A stretch of DNA of 36,815 nucleotides from Candidatus Aphodovivens excrementavium (lineage in GTDB: Bacteria; Actinomycetota; Coriobacteriia; Coriobacteriales; Eggerthellaceae), in the NCBI GenBank assembly GCA_018715935.1, contig DVKR01000008.1:1-36815 (forward strand), read 5' to 3'. Of this stretch, positions 1 to 7,751 are shown in pieces. Both the position numbers and the translations under genes were made by a program. Every line of letters starts with the position of its first letter. Position 1 is the stretch's first letter. The notes beneath the pieces are model-generated. The model was given only the letters and a program-made list of their open reading frames with translations. It was not told where the DNA came from and made no database searches.

Positions 1-1
1 C

Positions 2-148
2 GACTATCTGAAGAGTTCGTTTTATGCCGAAGGAGATAAAAATAGGTTCTCTATTTCTGAAGAGCGATTATCTGATAGGCCTTCCTCTGTGGCAAGTGAA
101 GCGACGCCGAGATTCTGGACGAAGGTTTTAAAAGGCATTAAGCGCTAG
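2..148 (+). CDS. C-terminal end of an unidentified protein (5' end outside the window)
   Basis: An open frame runs from the window edge to a TAG at 146-148 and gives 48 residues. The piece is charged and ends in a basic tail (KVLKGIKR). Such tails are common at the ends of glycosyltransferases in loci like this one, but the fragment has no catalytic motif and I do not recognise the family. It is read as coding because the frame is open to the edge and the following sequence is more AT-rich and has no convincing gene. Alternatively, it could be a chance open frame. Confidence 0.45.
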   Translation, partial: DYLKSSFYAEGDKNRFSISEERLSDRPSSVASEATPRFWTKVLKGIKR

Positions 149-654
149 GAAGATTCTTGCATAGAAGGCGGGTGCATCTTACTGCTTCCCGAAGGCTATC
201 CGAGTTGTTGCCTGTTTCGGGTTGGGAATTAGCTGTGCTTAGATTGTTTTCTGGGGTTCTATTGTGAGATGCGCCTGGTTTTATGCGCCATCTCTCATTT
301 AGATAAAGGTGCGAGATTGTTTGGATTTGCTTCCAAATTGAGTTTCCGGATCGAGAAAACATGTTCTTCTTCCGATTCTAAGCGCGTCGGCTATTTGCGC
401 ACGCTGTGCCTATTTAAGTTAAGTCTGCCAGGTTGCGATAGTAGGGTTTGCTTCTATCTGTGATTAGAGAGTTGCATCTAGGTATAAATTTCCTAGGATT
501 CTTGTAGTACCCGCATGTGGGCTATGTTGATTTCTTGTATGCGGTATTTTTCTTCAATCGAGAATGATTGCAGGAGAAATGGATCTGCATGAGAGGGCTC
601 ACTTGTTCAGTTAAGGTTACAGAGGCTGTTTTCGCAACGCGAACCTGGATGACG
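149..654. other. Intergenic stretch without a convincing gene
   Basis: About 500 bases lie between the first partial gene and the convergent zinc-ribbon gene. The sequence is visibly more AT-rich than the genes around it, and short frames in it have no recognisable motif. Two inverted repeats can be seen. Arms at 266-274 and 285-294 (GAGATGCGC / GCGCCATCTC, one-base bulge) could be a weak terminator for the upstream gene, although only three Ts follow. Five-base arms CTAGG/CCTAG at 478-482 and 492-496 enclose an AT-rich core. Nothing else is supported. Confidence 0.5.
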
Positions 655-1890
655 TTATAAACAAAAGCCAGGAACGACTGTGAGTGTCCTTTTTGCGCTA
701 ATGGCGTTACTGGGGTTCCCGTCTGGGTCGACCCTAATGAAGCGGTCATTGTCGTCGATGTATGCCGAACGTAAGTACCAGGAGTGAAACTCTCCTTCGT
801 ATTTCTTAGCTAGAATGCTATTGCTTTTGTTTCTAGCAGCTGACTGATTGCGAAACAGCAAGTATTGAGTTCCTTCGTTGCCGTAAGTATTGGCATATTT
901 TGCTTCAGAGCTCGGTGTTCCTGCAACTTCGATTGAGGAGTACAGCCATAGCTTATCTGATGTTGTTGCGATTGATGACGAGCTACCGGTTTTGCCGATG
1001 CCGTTTGCATCTTTGTCTACTGCTGCAATTGCGTTTAATAGATCATTGGGAAGCAATTTTGCGCCCTCGCCCGAAAGCCACTTTCGCATCTCTGAAGCCA
1101 CCCATCCACCAGCATTGGAGTCATTTGAATTCATTTTGTGTTGCGCAATCGCATCCGTGAACATAAATGTGATTCCGGCTTTGCCGGAGCCGTCGGATTT
1201 GTCGTCGTGGGCGAAGCCGACGATCTGCACGCTCGTTTGCAGGCCGTTGGTCAGCGTGACGTCTTTGCGCTGGTTGCCGTCGAGCGTGCCGTCTTGGTTG
1301 CACAGGTTGTATTTCTTGGCGATCTCGATGGCGGCGTTTTCGTCGGTCGCCGCACCGATTTCGTCGCTGATGGCAGAGAGCTCCGCCCAGGTGTAGTCGT
1401 TCACGCTGCCCTTGGCGGCAACGCCCGAGCTGTTCGACGAGCCGAACACGCCCGTTACAGCAAGCGCTATCACGATGGCGGCGATGATCACCACGGCAGC
1501 AGCGCCGATGGCGATGGGGATCACCGGCAGCTTCTTCGCTGCGGCTTCGCCGGAAGCGGAGGGGGTGGGGGCAGCGGGGGCTGCTGAGGTAGCGTCGGGA
1601 GTGGGAGATGCTGTGACACGCTGCGCGGCGGCAGGGGCTGCGGGCGCGGCGGACGCAGCCGCAGGCTGTGTGGCAGCGGTCTGGGCGGTTCCAGACGGAG
1701 GTGCGGGCTGCGCCGATACCGGCTGCGCGGCGACCTGCTGAGCGCTTGCCGCTTGCTGCGCCGCAGTGTCGGATTCGACCGCCTGTCCTGCAGGCGGGGT
1801 CACCTGCGTTGCCTCATTAACGGGAGTGCCACATTGTGTGCAAAACGCGGCGCCTGACGGTATCTCGCTTCCGCACTTAATGCAAAACAC
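655..1890 (-). CDS. Membrane-anchored zinc-ribbon protein with DUF6273-like C-terminal domain
   Basis: The protein has 411 residues. It begins with a zinc-ribbon (Cys3, Cys6, Cys17, Cys20 in two CxxC knuckles). A low-complexity linker rich in Ala, Gln and Pro follows (about 25-118), then one membrane segment (about 122-147) and a globular region from about 160. The last 200 residues resemble DUF6273, with a motif RKWLSGEG, a WYLRSA motif and a VVPGFCL end. The zinc ribbon should lie in the cytoplasm and the DUF6273 part outside. The function of the family is not known to me. The GTG start at 1890 is preceded by AAAGGAG at good spacing. The gene stands alone, convergent with the first partial gene, and is probably not part of the glycan operons. 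Confidence 0.8.
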   Translation of the reverse strand: MFCIKCGSEIPSGAAFCTQCGTPVNEATQVTPPAGQAVESDTAAQQAASAQQVAAQPVSAQPAPPSGTAQTAATQPAAASAAPAAPAAAQRVTASPTPDATSAAPAAPTPSASGEAAAKKLPVIPIAIGAAAVVIIAAIVIALAVTGVFGSSNSSGVAAKGSVNDYTWAELSAISDEIGAATDENAAIEIAKKYNLCNQDGTLDGNQRKDVTLTNGLQTSVQIVGFAHDDKSDGSGKAGITFMFTDAIAQHKMNSNDSNAGGWVASEMRKWLSGEGAKLLPNDLLNAIAAVDKDANGIGKTGSSSSIATTSDKLWLYSSIEVAGTPSSEAKYANTYGNEGTQYLLFRNQSAARNKSNSILAKKYEGEFHSWYLRSAYIDDNDRFIRVDPDGNPSNAISAKRTLTVVPGFCL

Positions 1891-2023
1891 GGTTCTCCTT
1901 TCGTGTCGGCTGTGGCTTCCGCTTGGCCTATCGCTTTACGCTTGCGGCAGGTACGGCGGGCCAATGTCTGCTGGTGAGCAGAGGCTGGCAAAGCCACCCT
2001 GAACGCTTTTTTCTTACTGCTGC

Positions 2024-2029
2024 ATTATA
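2024..2029 (-). promoter_or_regulatory. Candidate -10 element for the zinc-ribbon gene
   Basis: A perfect TATAAT is read on the minus strand about 135 bases upstream of the GTG start at 1890. No convincing -35 hexamer is seen at the normal spacing, so the transcript start (about 2017) is tentative. If correct, the mRNA would have a 5' leader of about 125 bases. Confidence 0.35.
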
Positions 2030-2139
2030 TGCATTCGTCAGCAGAGCCGAGCCGAGGATTTAAAGTTAGCGCTTCGGCTGGTTCGCCTGGGAAAGTCCGG
2101 GAAAGTCTTTCATGTAGGAGAAATAGCTAGGGATCAGCG

Positions 2140-2760
2140 CTAAAGCGCGTTTAGGAATTCGTCCACGCCAAGCGCCCTTGCGATGTCGCGATATCCCGCA
2201 TACGCCCCCGCCATGTTCCAATGATGATCCGTTTTGAAGTGGGTGGCGTAGAAAAGAGCAATCTAGCTCTTTCGGCTCTCTTTAGGATGCTCTTCAAGTG
2301 CGACTTGACAGAAGACGTCGCCAAGTGCGCTTGTCCAGACATTGCGTTCCGTTGGTGAGAAGCCATCGCCGTCAGGGTAAAGTGCAGCACGTCCTGTTTA
2401 GAGCAAGCCCAACGGGGTGAAGCAGGGAACAAACGATTACTCCAGCGTCAAGAGCGCCGGGTTGCTTCAAAATGGTCTGAGCAGTCTGCTCTATTTGCTG
2501 ATTCAGGGAGGAGAATGCCTCACTGACAATTATATCGAGATTAACAAGGTCAACTTCTTTTGGAATGCTGTCGTTATCATGGCGACCGAGCTCAAGTGCG
2601 TCTTCTGCGCTCAAGGGTGTTGGTGCCGTTTCGTCGGATTCGGTTGATGCTGCCGACTGCGCGTTGGTTGTCCCATTTGCGTTTGCTGCAAACGGGGCAG
2701 CATATCGAGAAGGCTCCCTATTCTGCGTGATAGTGCCGGGGCATGTTGCGCTCGAGCTAA
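2140..2760 (-). pseudogene. Decayed DHHW-family (SGNH/AlgX-like) gene
   Basis: Reading the minus strand in the frame that stops at 2140-2142 gives a C-terminal piece with the motif KTDHHWNMAGAY followed by GYRDIARALG. This is the hallmark of DHHW proteins, which are related to the SGNH/AlgX-like proteins used in O-acetylation of exported polysaccharides. The frame is broken by a TAG at 2263-2265 and a TAA at 2398-2400. The upstream part continues in another frame (about 2372-2760), where a Ser/Ala-rich lead is followed by a helical stretch (SSLNQQIEQTAQ). No single start codon and open frame join the pieces. The remnant lies directly after the DUF6541-like gene and was probably co-transcribed with it. 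A sequencing error could explain one break, but hardly both stops and the frame change. Confidence 0.7.
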
Positions 2761-2768
2761 GGCCCCCT

Positions 2769-4820
2769 CTACCACGTTATCCTGTAGAGCCGCATGTCGT
2801 CTTCGCTAAGAACCAGTTCGAACCCAGGGGTGTTCTCGTCGACCGACTCGATGCCCACCCAATCGGAGGCCTTGTAGCGCAAGTTGCCTTTCGTGGGGTT
2901 GGCGCTCGTTGCGTCGTCTAGAAGCATCAGGTAGCGCGCATTGTACTTTTCCAGCACCTGCTGCACTTCGGAGTTGGTGGCGACTTCGTTAAGCTTGGTT
3001 CTCACTAGTGCAGCGTCTTTGCTCTGAGAGCTAGGGCGGCCGCCAGAGCCCGCCATGCGACGATACATGGTATTAATGCCGTCTACGCCATAAGTCCAGC
3101 AACTTCCATCTTGGGGCATGTTGATTACCGTTTCGCCCTCGGGCACAATCTCCATCACTTCTTTCACAAAATCGTTCTCCTCTTTTGTGAGCACGTTGTC
3201 CCACGAGTAGCGCTGGTGCACCTGATGCTGGATGCCCGTGAGCCCCAAGCGAATCTGATTGTCTCCGTAGCCTACGCTCACAGGCAGGAACTGACACAGC
3301 GCGAACAGCACAACAACAACGCCCGCCGCAAGCGGCTTTGCCGCCCTCACGTGCAGCAACTTCTGCAGCCATCCAACGCAGCATGCCACGCCTACGCCTG
3401 CCAGCGGGATGGCGAACAGCGCCGTCATCGCGCCGAGCCGGTTGTAGTCGGTGTACCAGAACCCCGTCAGCAGTTGCTTGAGCGCACCGTCGGTTGAAAC
3501 GCTGATGATGTAGAGTGCAAGCGACGCAGCGTATGCCACGGTGATCCATAGATGGCGGCGATGCTTAAGCGTGTAGATGACGCCCACCAGCACCACGATG
3601 CTCAAGAACGGCTGCACGCCTTGGCGCACGGTGAACATGAACGCCAGGCCGCTCACAACGGCTTCGAGGGGCGAGAGGGTGGCCTCCCAGTTCGAGGTGA
3701 CCACGCCCTGCATGAAAGGGGCCTTGTACAAAGCAAACCATACGCCGCACGCAACGGCGAACACGACAATCGCCAGCACCACGTGTTTCGCACTCACTGA
3801 CGCGCGATTCTCGCCGGGTTGGTAGAAGATGCGGGTTATGCCGTAGAGCACCGCCCCTATGCCGAAGGTGAAGGCGCCGTTGGGCTGGGCAAGAACGATA
3901 GCGCCCAAGCATACAACGAGGGCGACCGCCAGCTTCGCTCTCTCGCTGGCGCGATAGCCGCCGTGCACGCTTGCCTTGCTGCTGGCATAGCGCGCGCCGA
4001 ACAGCTCTATTACCAGCACCAGCGCGAGCGGCACCATCATGAACGAGATCATGTTGGGCAGAAGCTGTCCGAATACCACGTAGCCCCACGGAAAGCCGAC
4101 AAACGCTACGCTAACCAGTGCGCCGCCAATGACGAATTCGCGCTTTTCTCCGAACACGCGCCACATGAACAGGCAGATTGCCAACGGAAACACTACCGAG
4201 GTGAATGCCATGACGGTGGCGTTGGTTGCCATGGAGACGTCGTTTCCAAAGAACGAGGCAACCGCTGCAACTAGCACATGCCATTCGGCGGGGTAGAAGT
4301 TTCCAAAAACCCCCTGATCGAGAAACGAGCTGGTGTGCAGCACGGACAACGTGCCCGAATCAAGGAAGCCGCGCGCCAAGGAAAGATGAACAGTCGTATC
4401 GTCGTTGCGGGAAAACGACGTGGGGTCGCCCATGCTCCAGCAAAACACCAGCGCTGACAGCACAGCGGCAACTGCGATGTACAGCGCAGCGATTTTCCAA
4501 AGGGACGCGTCATACGGTACGACAGCAAGCTCGCGGACGGAGTGGCTTGCTGAACCGCGCTTTGATCGGGCGATGCCGCAGCGTACAGCAAACGGGATTG
4601 CGCAAATCACCAGAAGGGCCGCAAGCAAAACAGAGGGCGAGCAGGGGTTCGCTATCTCAAAGGCGGCAACCCCCAAGACCGTAAGAACGAACAGCGAAAA
4701 AGCCGGGGCCAGCGCAACCGACGCAAAGCGGCTAAAGGGAAACGCGCGGGCAAGCAGGTATCCCGGTAGGTACAAGACAATCAGGCAAGCCAAAACGGCG
4801 CCGACAAAACTCAGCCACAT
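2769..4820 (-). CDS. Large multi-pass membrane protein, DUF6541-like; possible GT-C glycosyltransferase (copy 1)
   Basis: The protein has 683 residues with about a dozen hydrophobic segments and a soluble C-terminal domain of about 150 residues. It resembles DUF6541 proteins of Actinomycetota and has two paralogues at 18175 and 21354. Shared features are an N-terminal MWLSF-type segment, a first outside loop with DDTTVHLSLARGFLDSG then YPAEWH, a GFWYTDYNR motif, a MPQDGSCWTYG motif and an end with DDMRLYRI. The acidic first loop followed by a YPxxW/H motif is like GT-C enzymes that use polyprenyl-phosphate sugars; that function is inference. The ATG at 4820 is chosen because GGAG lies five bases upstream and the start matches the paralogues; a GTG at 4826 is the alternative. 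It is transcribed divergently from the LCP operon. Confidence 0.8.
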   Translation of the reverse strand: MWLSFVGAVLACLIVLYLPGYLLARAFPFSRFASVALAPAFSLFVLTVLGVAAFEIANPCSPSVLLAALLVICAIPFAVRCGIARSKRGSASHSVRELAVVPYDASLWKIAALYIAVAAVLSALVFCWSMGDPTSFSRNDDTTVHLSLARGFLDSGTLSVLHTSSFLDQGVFGNFYPAEWHVLVAAVASFFGNDVSMATNATVMAFTSVVFPLAICLFMWRVFGEKREFVIGGALVSVAFVGFPWGYVVFGQLLPNMISFMMVPLALVLVIELFGARYASSKASVHGGYRASERAKLAVALVVCLGAIVLAQPNGAFTFGIGAVLYGITRIFYQPGENRASVSAKHVVLAIVVFAVACGVWFALYKAPFMQGVVTSNWEATLSPLEAVVSGLAFMFTVRQGVQPFLSIVVLVGVIYTLKHRRHLWITVAYAASLALYIISVSTDGALKQLLTGFWYTDYNRLGAMTALFAIPLAGVGVACCVGWLQKLLHVRAAKPLAAGVVVVLFALCQFLPVSVGYGDNQIRLGLTGIQHQVHQRYSWDNVLTKEENDFVKEVMEIVPEGETVINMPQDGSCWTYGVDGINTMYRRMAGSGGRPSSQSKDAALVRTKLNEVATNSEVQQVLEKYNARYLMLLDDATSANPTKGNLRYKASDWVGIESVDENTPGFELVLSEDDMRLYRITW

Positions 4821-4912
4821 AGTCACTCCTTGAGGCGGTTGCCGGGCTCAGCGAGCGCAAGTCGGCCTTTGCCGCCCCGGCCTCGCTCCGATGCTTGTTG
4901 CTCCGAATGAAG

Positions 4913-4955
4913 GCAGGCTCTTGCTGCTTTGTGCGAGCAGGCTCTTGCTGCTTTG
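4913..4955. repeat. Short tandem direct repeat in a divergent promoter region
   Basis: The 19-base unit GCAGGCTCTTGCTGCTTTG occurs twice without mismatch, at 4913-4931 and 4937-4955 (period 24). It lies between the divergently transcribed DUF6541-like gene (start 4820) and the LCP operon (start 5055). It could be a regulator site or merely a replication-slippage product. Confidence 0.6.
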
Positions 4956-5054
4956 CCCCGCTTCTGTGTTCATGGTGTAGGGTTCATAAGTCCTTATTTA
5001 CCATATGCTACGATACCATGGTTGTAAACAAGGTATGTTAGTTGAAAGATCGAA

Positions 5055-6635
5055 GTGGCTGATAGAAACATAAATCGATACCAAGCGCAGCGCGACGCCG
5101 CCCCGCACCAAGGCGGAGACGCAGGCCCGCGCCATGGCGGGGCGTCTGCTTCTCCTCGCCAGGGCAGGGGCGCACACGCGGCGCCTGCGCCAGGCGGGCA
5201 ATACGGGCAGGGTTCGCACGCGGTGCCCCAACAGCCTCGTCGGGCTGGGCAGGCTTCTCATGCCGCGCCGCAGTCGCCTCGACAGACCTCTCGCGCTGCT
5301 GCGCCTCAAGGGCCTCAGCCGGCGTTTCGCCAGGGTGCGCACGGAGTGCGCGGCTCGGCTGCGCAGCCACGTTCTGCAGCGGGCGCTGCACAGCCGCGTT
5401 CGGCGTCGAGACAAGCCCAGCCTTATGCCGTGCCCAGGCAGGCTGCGCCCTATTCCGCGGCCCAGGCTCAGCATCATGCGCCAGCGCGGTCTCAAGCGCA
5501 GCGCTACTCGCGCGATGCGTACGCCGGTCATGCACATCCCGCCCAGCAGGCGAATCAAATGCAGAAAGGCGCCCATGCGTCGGTGCACGATTCCGCCTTG
5601 CTGGCAAAGCGCCGCAGGCAACGCCGCCATCGCAAGGTGCTTGCCGTAATCGCCATTGTCCTTGCCGTTGTATTGGTGGGAGGGGGAACGGCGTTCGGCA
5701 TCTTCGCCATGCAGCTTGATAGCAAGCTGGCGCTTGACGACCCGTCTCAGGAAGACGCCATCAATTCGGTGCTTACCCCTGCCGAGCTTTCCAAGCCGTT
5801 CTATGCACTGGTGATTGGCTCCGATTCGCGTGAGGGGTCGGGCACATCTTCTGCGGCAGCTGAATCAGGCGACAACCAGCGTTCTGACGTGATGATTCTC
5901 ATGCGCGTGGACGCGCCTAATCATCTGGTTACGATGGTGAGTATTCCGCGTGATACGCCGTATTACCTGGAAGACGGCAGCATCGTTAAAATCAACGAAG
6001 CTTACAACATGGGCGGCGCGGCGGAAACCATCAAAGCGGTTTCCGAGCTCACCGGCGTGCCCATATCGCATTATGCCGAGGTGCATTTCTCGGAGCTGCA
6101 AACAGTGGTGGACAACCTTGGCGGCGTTACCGTGAGTGTACCCATGGAGATTTCGTACGAAGACGCGCTTACGGGAGAGACGGTTACCATCCAACCGGGC
6201 GAGCAGACGCTTAACGGCCAGCAGGCGCAGATCTTCGCGCGCGCCCGTCACGAATACGGCGATAACCAGGAAGCCAAGCGCCAAAGCAACGTTCGCCAAC
6301 TTGCCGAGGCGATTATGCGCAAGGCGCTCGACCGCCCGTTCTACGAGCTGCCGGGAACCATTCTGGGTCTTGCTGACTGCGTGGGAACCGACCTGAAAAC
6401 GGGCGATTTTGTTTCTCTTGCGTCGGCGTTTGTAGGTGGATCGGGCGAATTGACGGTGTATAGTGGCGCAGGGCCTTCTACCGGCGATTACAATGATGCG
6501 GTGGGCGGTCTGTGGTTGTGCTACGAAAACGAGCAGGGCTGGGCCGACCTTATGGCGGTAGTGGAAGCGGGCGAAAACCCCGAAGGTATGGATTTTGAGA
6601 GTACGAACACCGGTAATGCAGTGCCAAGGAACTAA
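5055..6635 (+). CDS. LCP-family (LytR-CpsA-Psr) wall glycopolymer transferase with long disordered N-terminus
   Basis: The protein has 526 residues. About 180 residues of Gln/Ala/Arg/Pro/His-rich low-complexity sequence come first, then a basic patch (RRRQRRHRK, 186-194), one membrane segment (about 195-217) and an LCP domain (about 249-425). Family signatures are VIGSDSRE (253-260), RSD (276-278), SIPRD (296-300) and ARARHEYGDNQEAKRQ (395-410), whose Arg and Asp residues bind the pyrophosphate of the lipid carrier. LCP enzymes move undecaprenyl-linked polymers onto peptidoglycan MurNAc outside the cell. The long N-terminus should be cytoplasmic and is unusually large for the family. The start is a GTG with only a weak ribosome site. 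It heads a likely six-gene operon ending at 12089. Confidence 0.9.
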   Translation: MADRNINRYQAQRDAAPHQGGDAGPRHGGASASPRQGRGAHAAPAPGGQYGQGSHAVPQQPRRAGQASHAAPQSPRQTSRAAAPQGPQPAFRQGAHGVRGSAAQPRSAAGAAQPRSASRQAQPYAVPRQAAPYSAAQAQHHAPARSQAQRYSRDAYAGHAHPAQQANQMQKGAHASVHDSALLAKRRRQRRHRKVLAVIAIVLAVVLVGGGTAFGIFAMQLDSKLALDDPSQEDAINSVLTPAELSKPFYALVIGSDSREGSGTSSAAAESGDNQRSDVMILMRVDAPNHLVTMVSIPRDTPYYLEDGSIVKINEAYNMGGAAETIKAVSELTGVPISHYAEVHFSELQTVVDNLGGVTVSVPMEISYEDALTGETVTIQPGEQTLNGQQAQIFARARHEYGDNQEAKRQSNVRQLAEAIMRKALDRPFYELPGTILGLADCVGTDLKTGDFVSLASAFVGGSGELTVYSGAGPSTGDYNDAVGGLWLCYENEQGWADLMAVVEAGENPEGMDFESTNTGNAVPRN

Positions 6636-6694
6636 ACCTGAAACGGACTCTTTCCCAAAGGGTTATAGTGGAGGGAGAGGGTTCGATAAGGGCG

Positions 6695-6716
6695 AAAGCA
6701 GGCGTCATTCTGCTTT
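6695..6716. other. Intergenic hairpin between the two LCP genes
   Basis: Perfect seven-base arms AAAGCAG (6695-6701) and CTGCTTT (6710-6716) enclose an eight-base loop in the 135-base gap between the two LCP genes. No T-run follows, so it is not a standard rho-independent terminator. It could be an mRNA processing or partial-termination site that sets the relative dose of the two LCP proteins. Confidence 0.35.
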
Positions 6717-6770
6717 GAGAACGAGAAAAAGAACCGCACAATTTCTCACTTTTGGAAACGGAGCATGTCT

Positions 6771-7745
6771 ATGAACGCGAAAAAGCTTTCCAAGGCAACC
6801 TGGGCTGTGTTGCTGACGCTGCTCACCACCGCCGTCCTGGCGCTCGCGTTGCTGGCGGGTTGCCAGCAGCAAACGGAGCAGAAATCCGACGAGGTTATCG
6901 TCAGCGAAACCGCTGATTCCACCCCGTCCATCGACGAGCCGTTCTATATGCTGCTGGTGGGAAACGACTCACGTACGGGCACGGTGGAAGAGGACAAGCC
7001 TGAATATGCGGACGGTCTTGGTCGCTCGGATACTACAATGCTGTGTCGCGTGGATCCTACTACCTACACCCTCACGCTTATCACCGTGCCTCGTGATACT
7101 GCCATTGACTGGAATGGCACGAGAGCGAAATTCAATGCTGCGTATCAAGACGAAGGCATCGATGGCGCCATCGAGCAGATCAAGCTTCTCACCGGCGTTG
7201 ACGTGTACTACTACTTCGATGTTGGGTTCGAGGACTTCCAAAACCTGGTTGACGCGTTGGGCGGCCTTACCATCAACGTGCCCGTTGACATGGAGATGCA
7301 AGACATTGTGGGCGGCGAAACCGTGACGCTTTCTGCCGGCGAGCAGAACCTTAACGGCGTTCAGGCGCTGGTTGCCGCGCGCGAGCGCCATACCTTCGGC
7401 GACAACCAGGAGGCAAAGCGCCAGGTGCAGGATCGCGCTTTGGTGGTTGCCGGCATTCAAAAGGTTGCCCAGGATTCATCGTTGGTTGAAACCGCCGTGT
7501 CTGCCATGATGCAGTGCGCCGACACCAACATGACGCAAGACCAACTGTCCAAGCTGGTAACCAATTTTGCGCAAAACGCCGACAAGCTTACTATCTACCA
7601 GGCAACCGGTCCTTATGCGGGCGATACCGATCCCGATAGCGGCCTGTGGATCACCGTGCGCGACGAGGCGACGTGGCAGCAGATCATCCAAGCCGCTGAT
7701 GCGGGCGAAGACCCCTCCGGTATTGTGCCCATTCCTTCCGTATAG
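6771..7745 (+). CDS. LCP-family protein with lipoprotein-type signal
   Basis: The protein has 324 residues. The N-terminus is a signal peptide (about 1-30) that ends in a lipobox-like LLAGC with Cys31, followed by a polar Gln/Glu-rich linker and an LCP domain (about 57-220). LCP signatures are VGNDSRTG, GRSD (84-87), TVPRD (105-109) and ARERHTFGDNQEAKRQ (203-218). LCP proteins normally keep an uncleaved membrane anchor, so a lipidated form would be unusual. The ATG at 6771 has GGAG seven bases upstream; another ATG at 6765 is too close to that site. It is clearly a paralogue of the preceding LCP gene and lies six bases ahead of the first of four GT2 genes. Confidence 0.88.
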   Translation: MNAKKLSKATWAVLLTLLTTAVLALALLAGCQQQTEQKSDEVIVSETADSTPSIDEPFYMLLVGNDSRTGTVEEDKPEYADGLGRSDTTMLCRVDPTTYTLTLITVPRDTAIDWNGTRAKFNAAYQDEGIDGAIEQIKLLTGVDVYYYFDVGFEDFQNLVDALGGLTINVPVDMEMQDIVGGETVTLSAGEQNLNGVQALVAARERHTFGDNQEAKRQVQDRALVVAGIQKVAQDSSLVETAVSAMMQCADTNMTQDQLSKLVTNFAQNADKLTIYQATGPYAGDTDPDSGLWITVRDEATWQQIIQAADAGEDPSGIVPIPSV

Positions 7746-7751
7746 CACGAC

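Noticed and set aside
522..749. Minus-strand frame of 75 codons at the end of the zinc-ribbon gene
   Set aside because: It overlaps the C-terminal coding region of that gene in another frame, and has no ribosome site or recognisable sequence.
890..1396. Plus-strand frames within the zinc-ribbon gene
   Set aside because: They lie inside a well-supported minus-strand gene, have no motif and follow its codon pattern in the wrong frame.
2151..2614. Two minus-strand frames (2151-2432 and 2372-2614) as separate small genes
   Set aside because: They are better explained as pieces and shadows of one decayed DHHW-family gene; the DHHW motif itself lies in the third frame.
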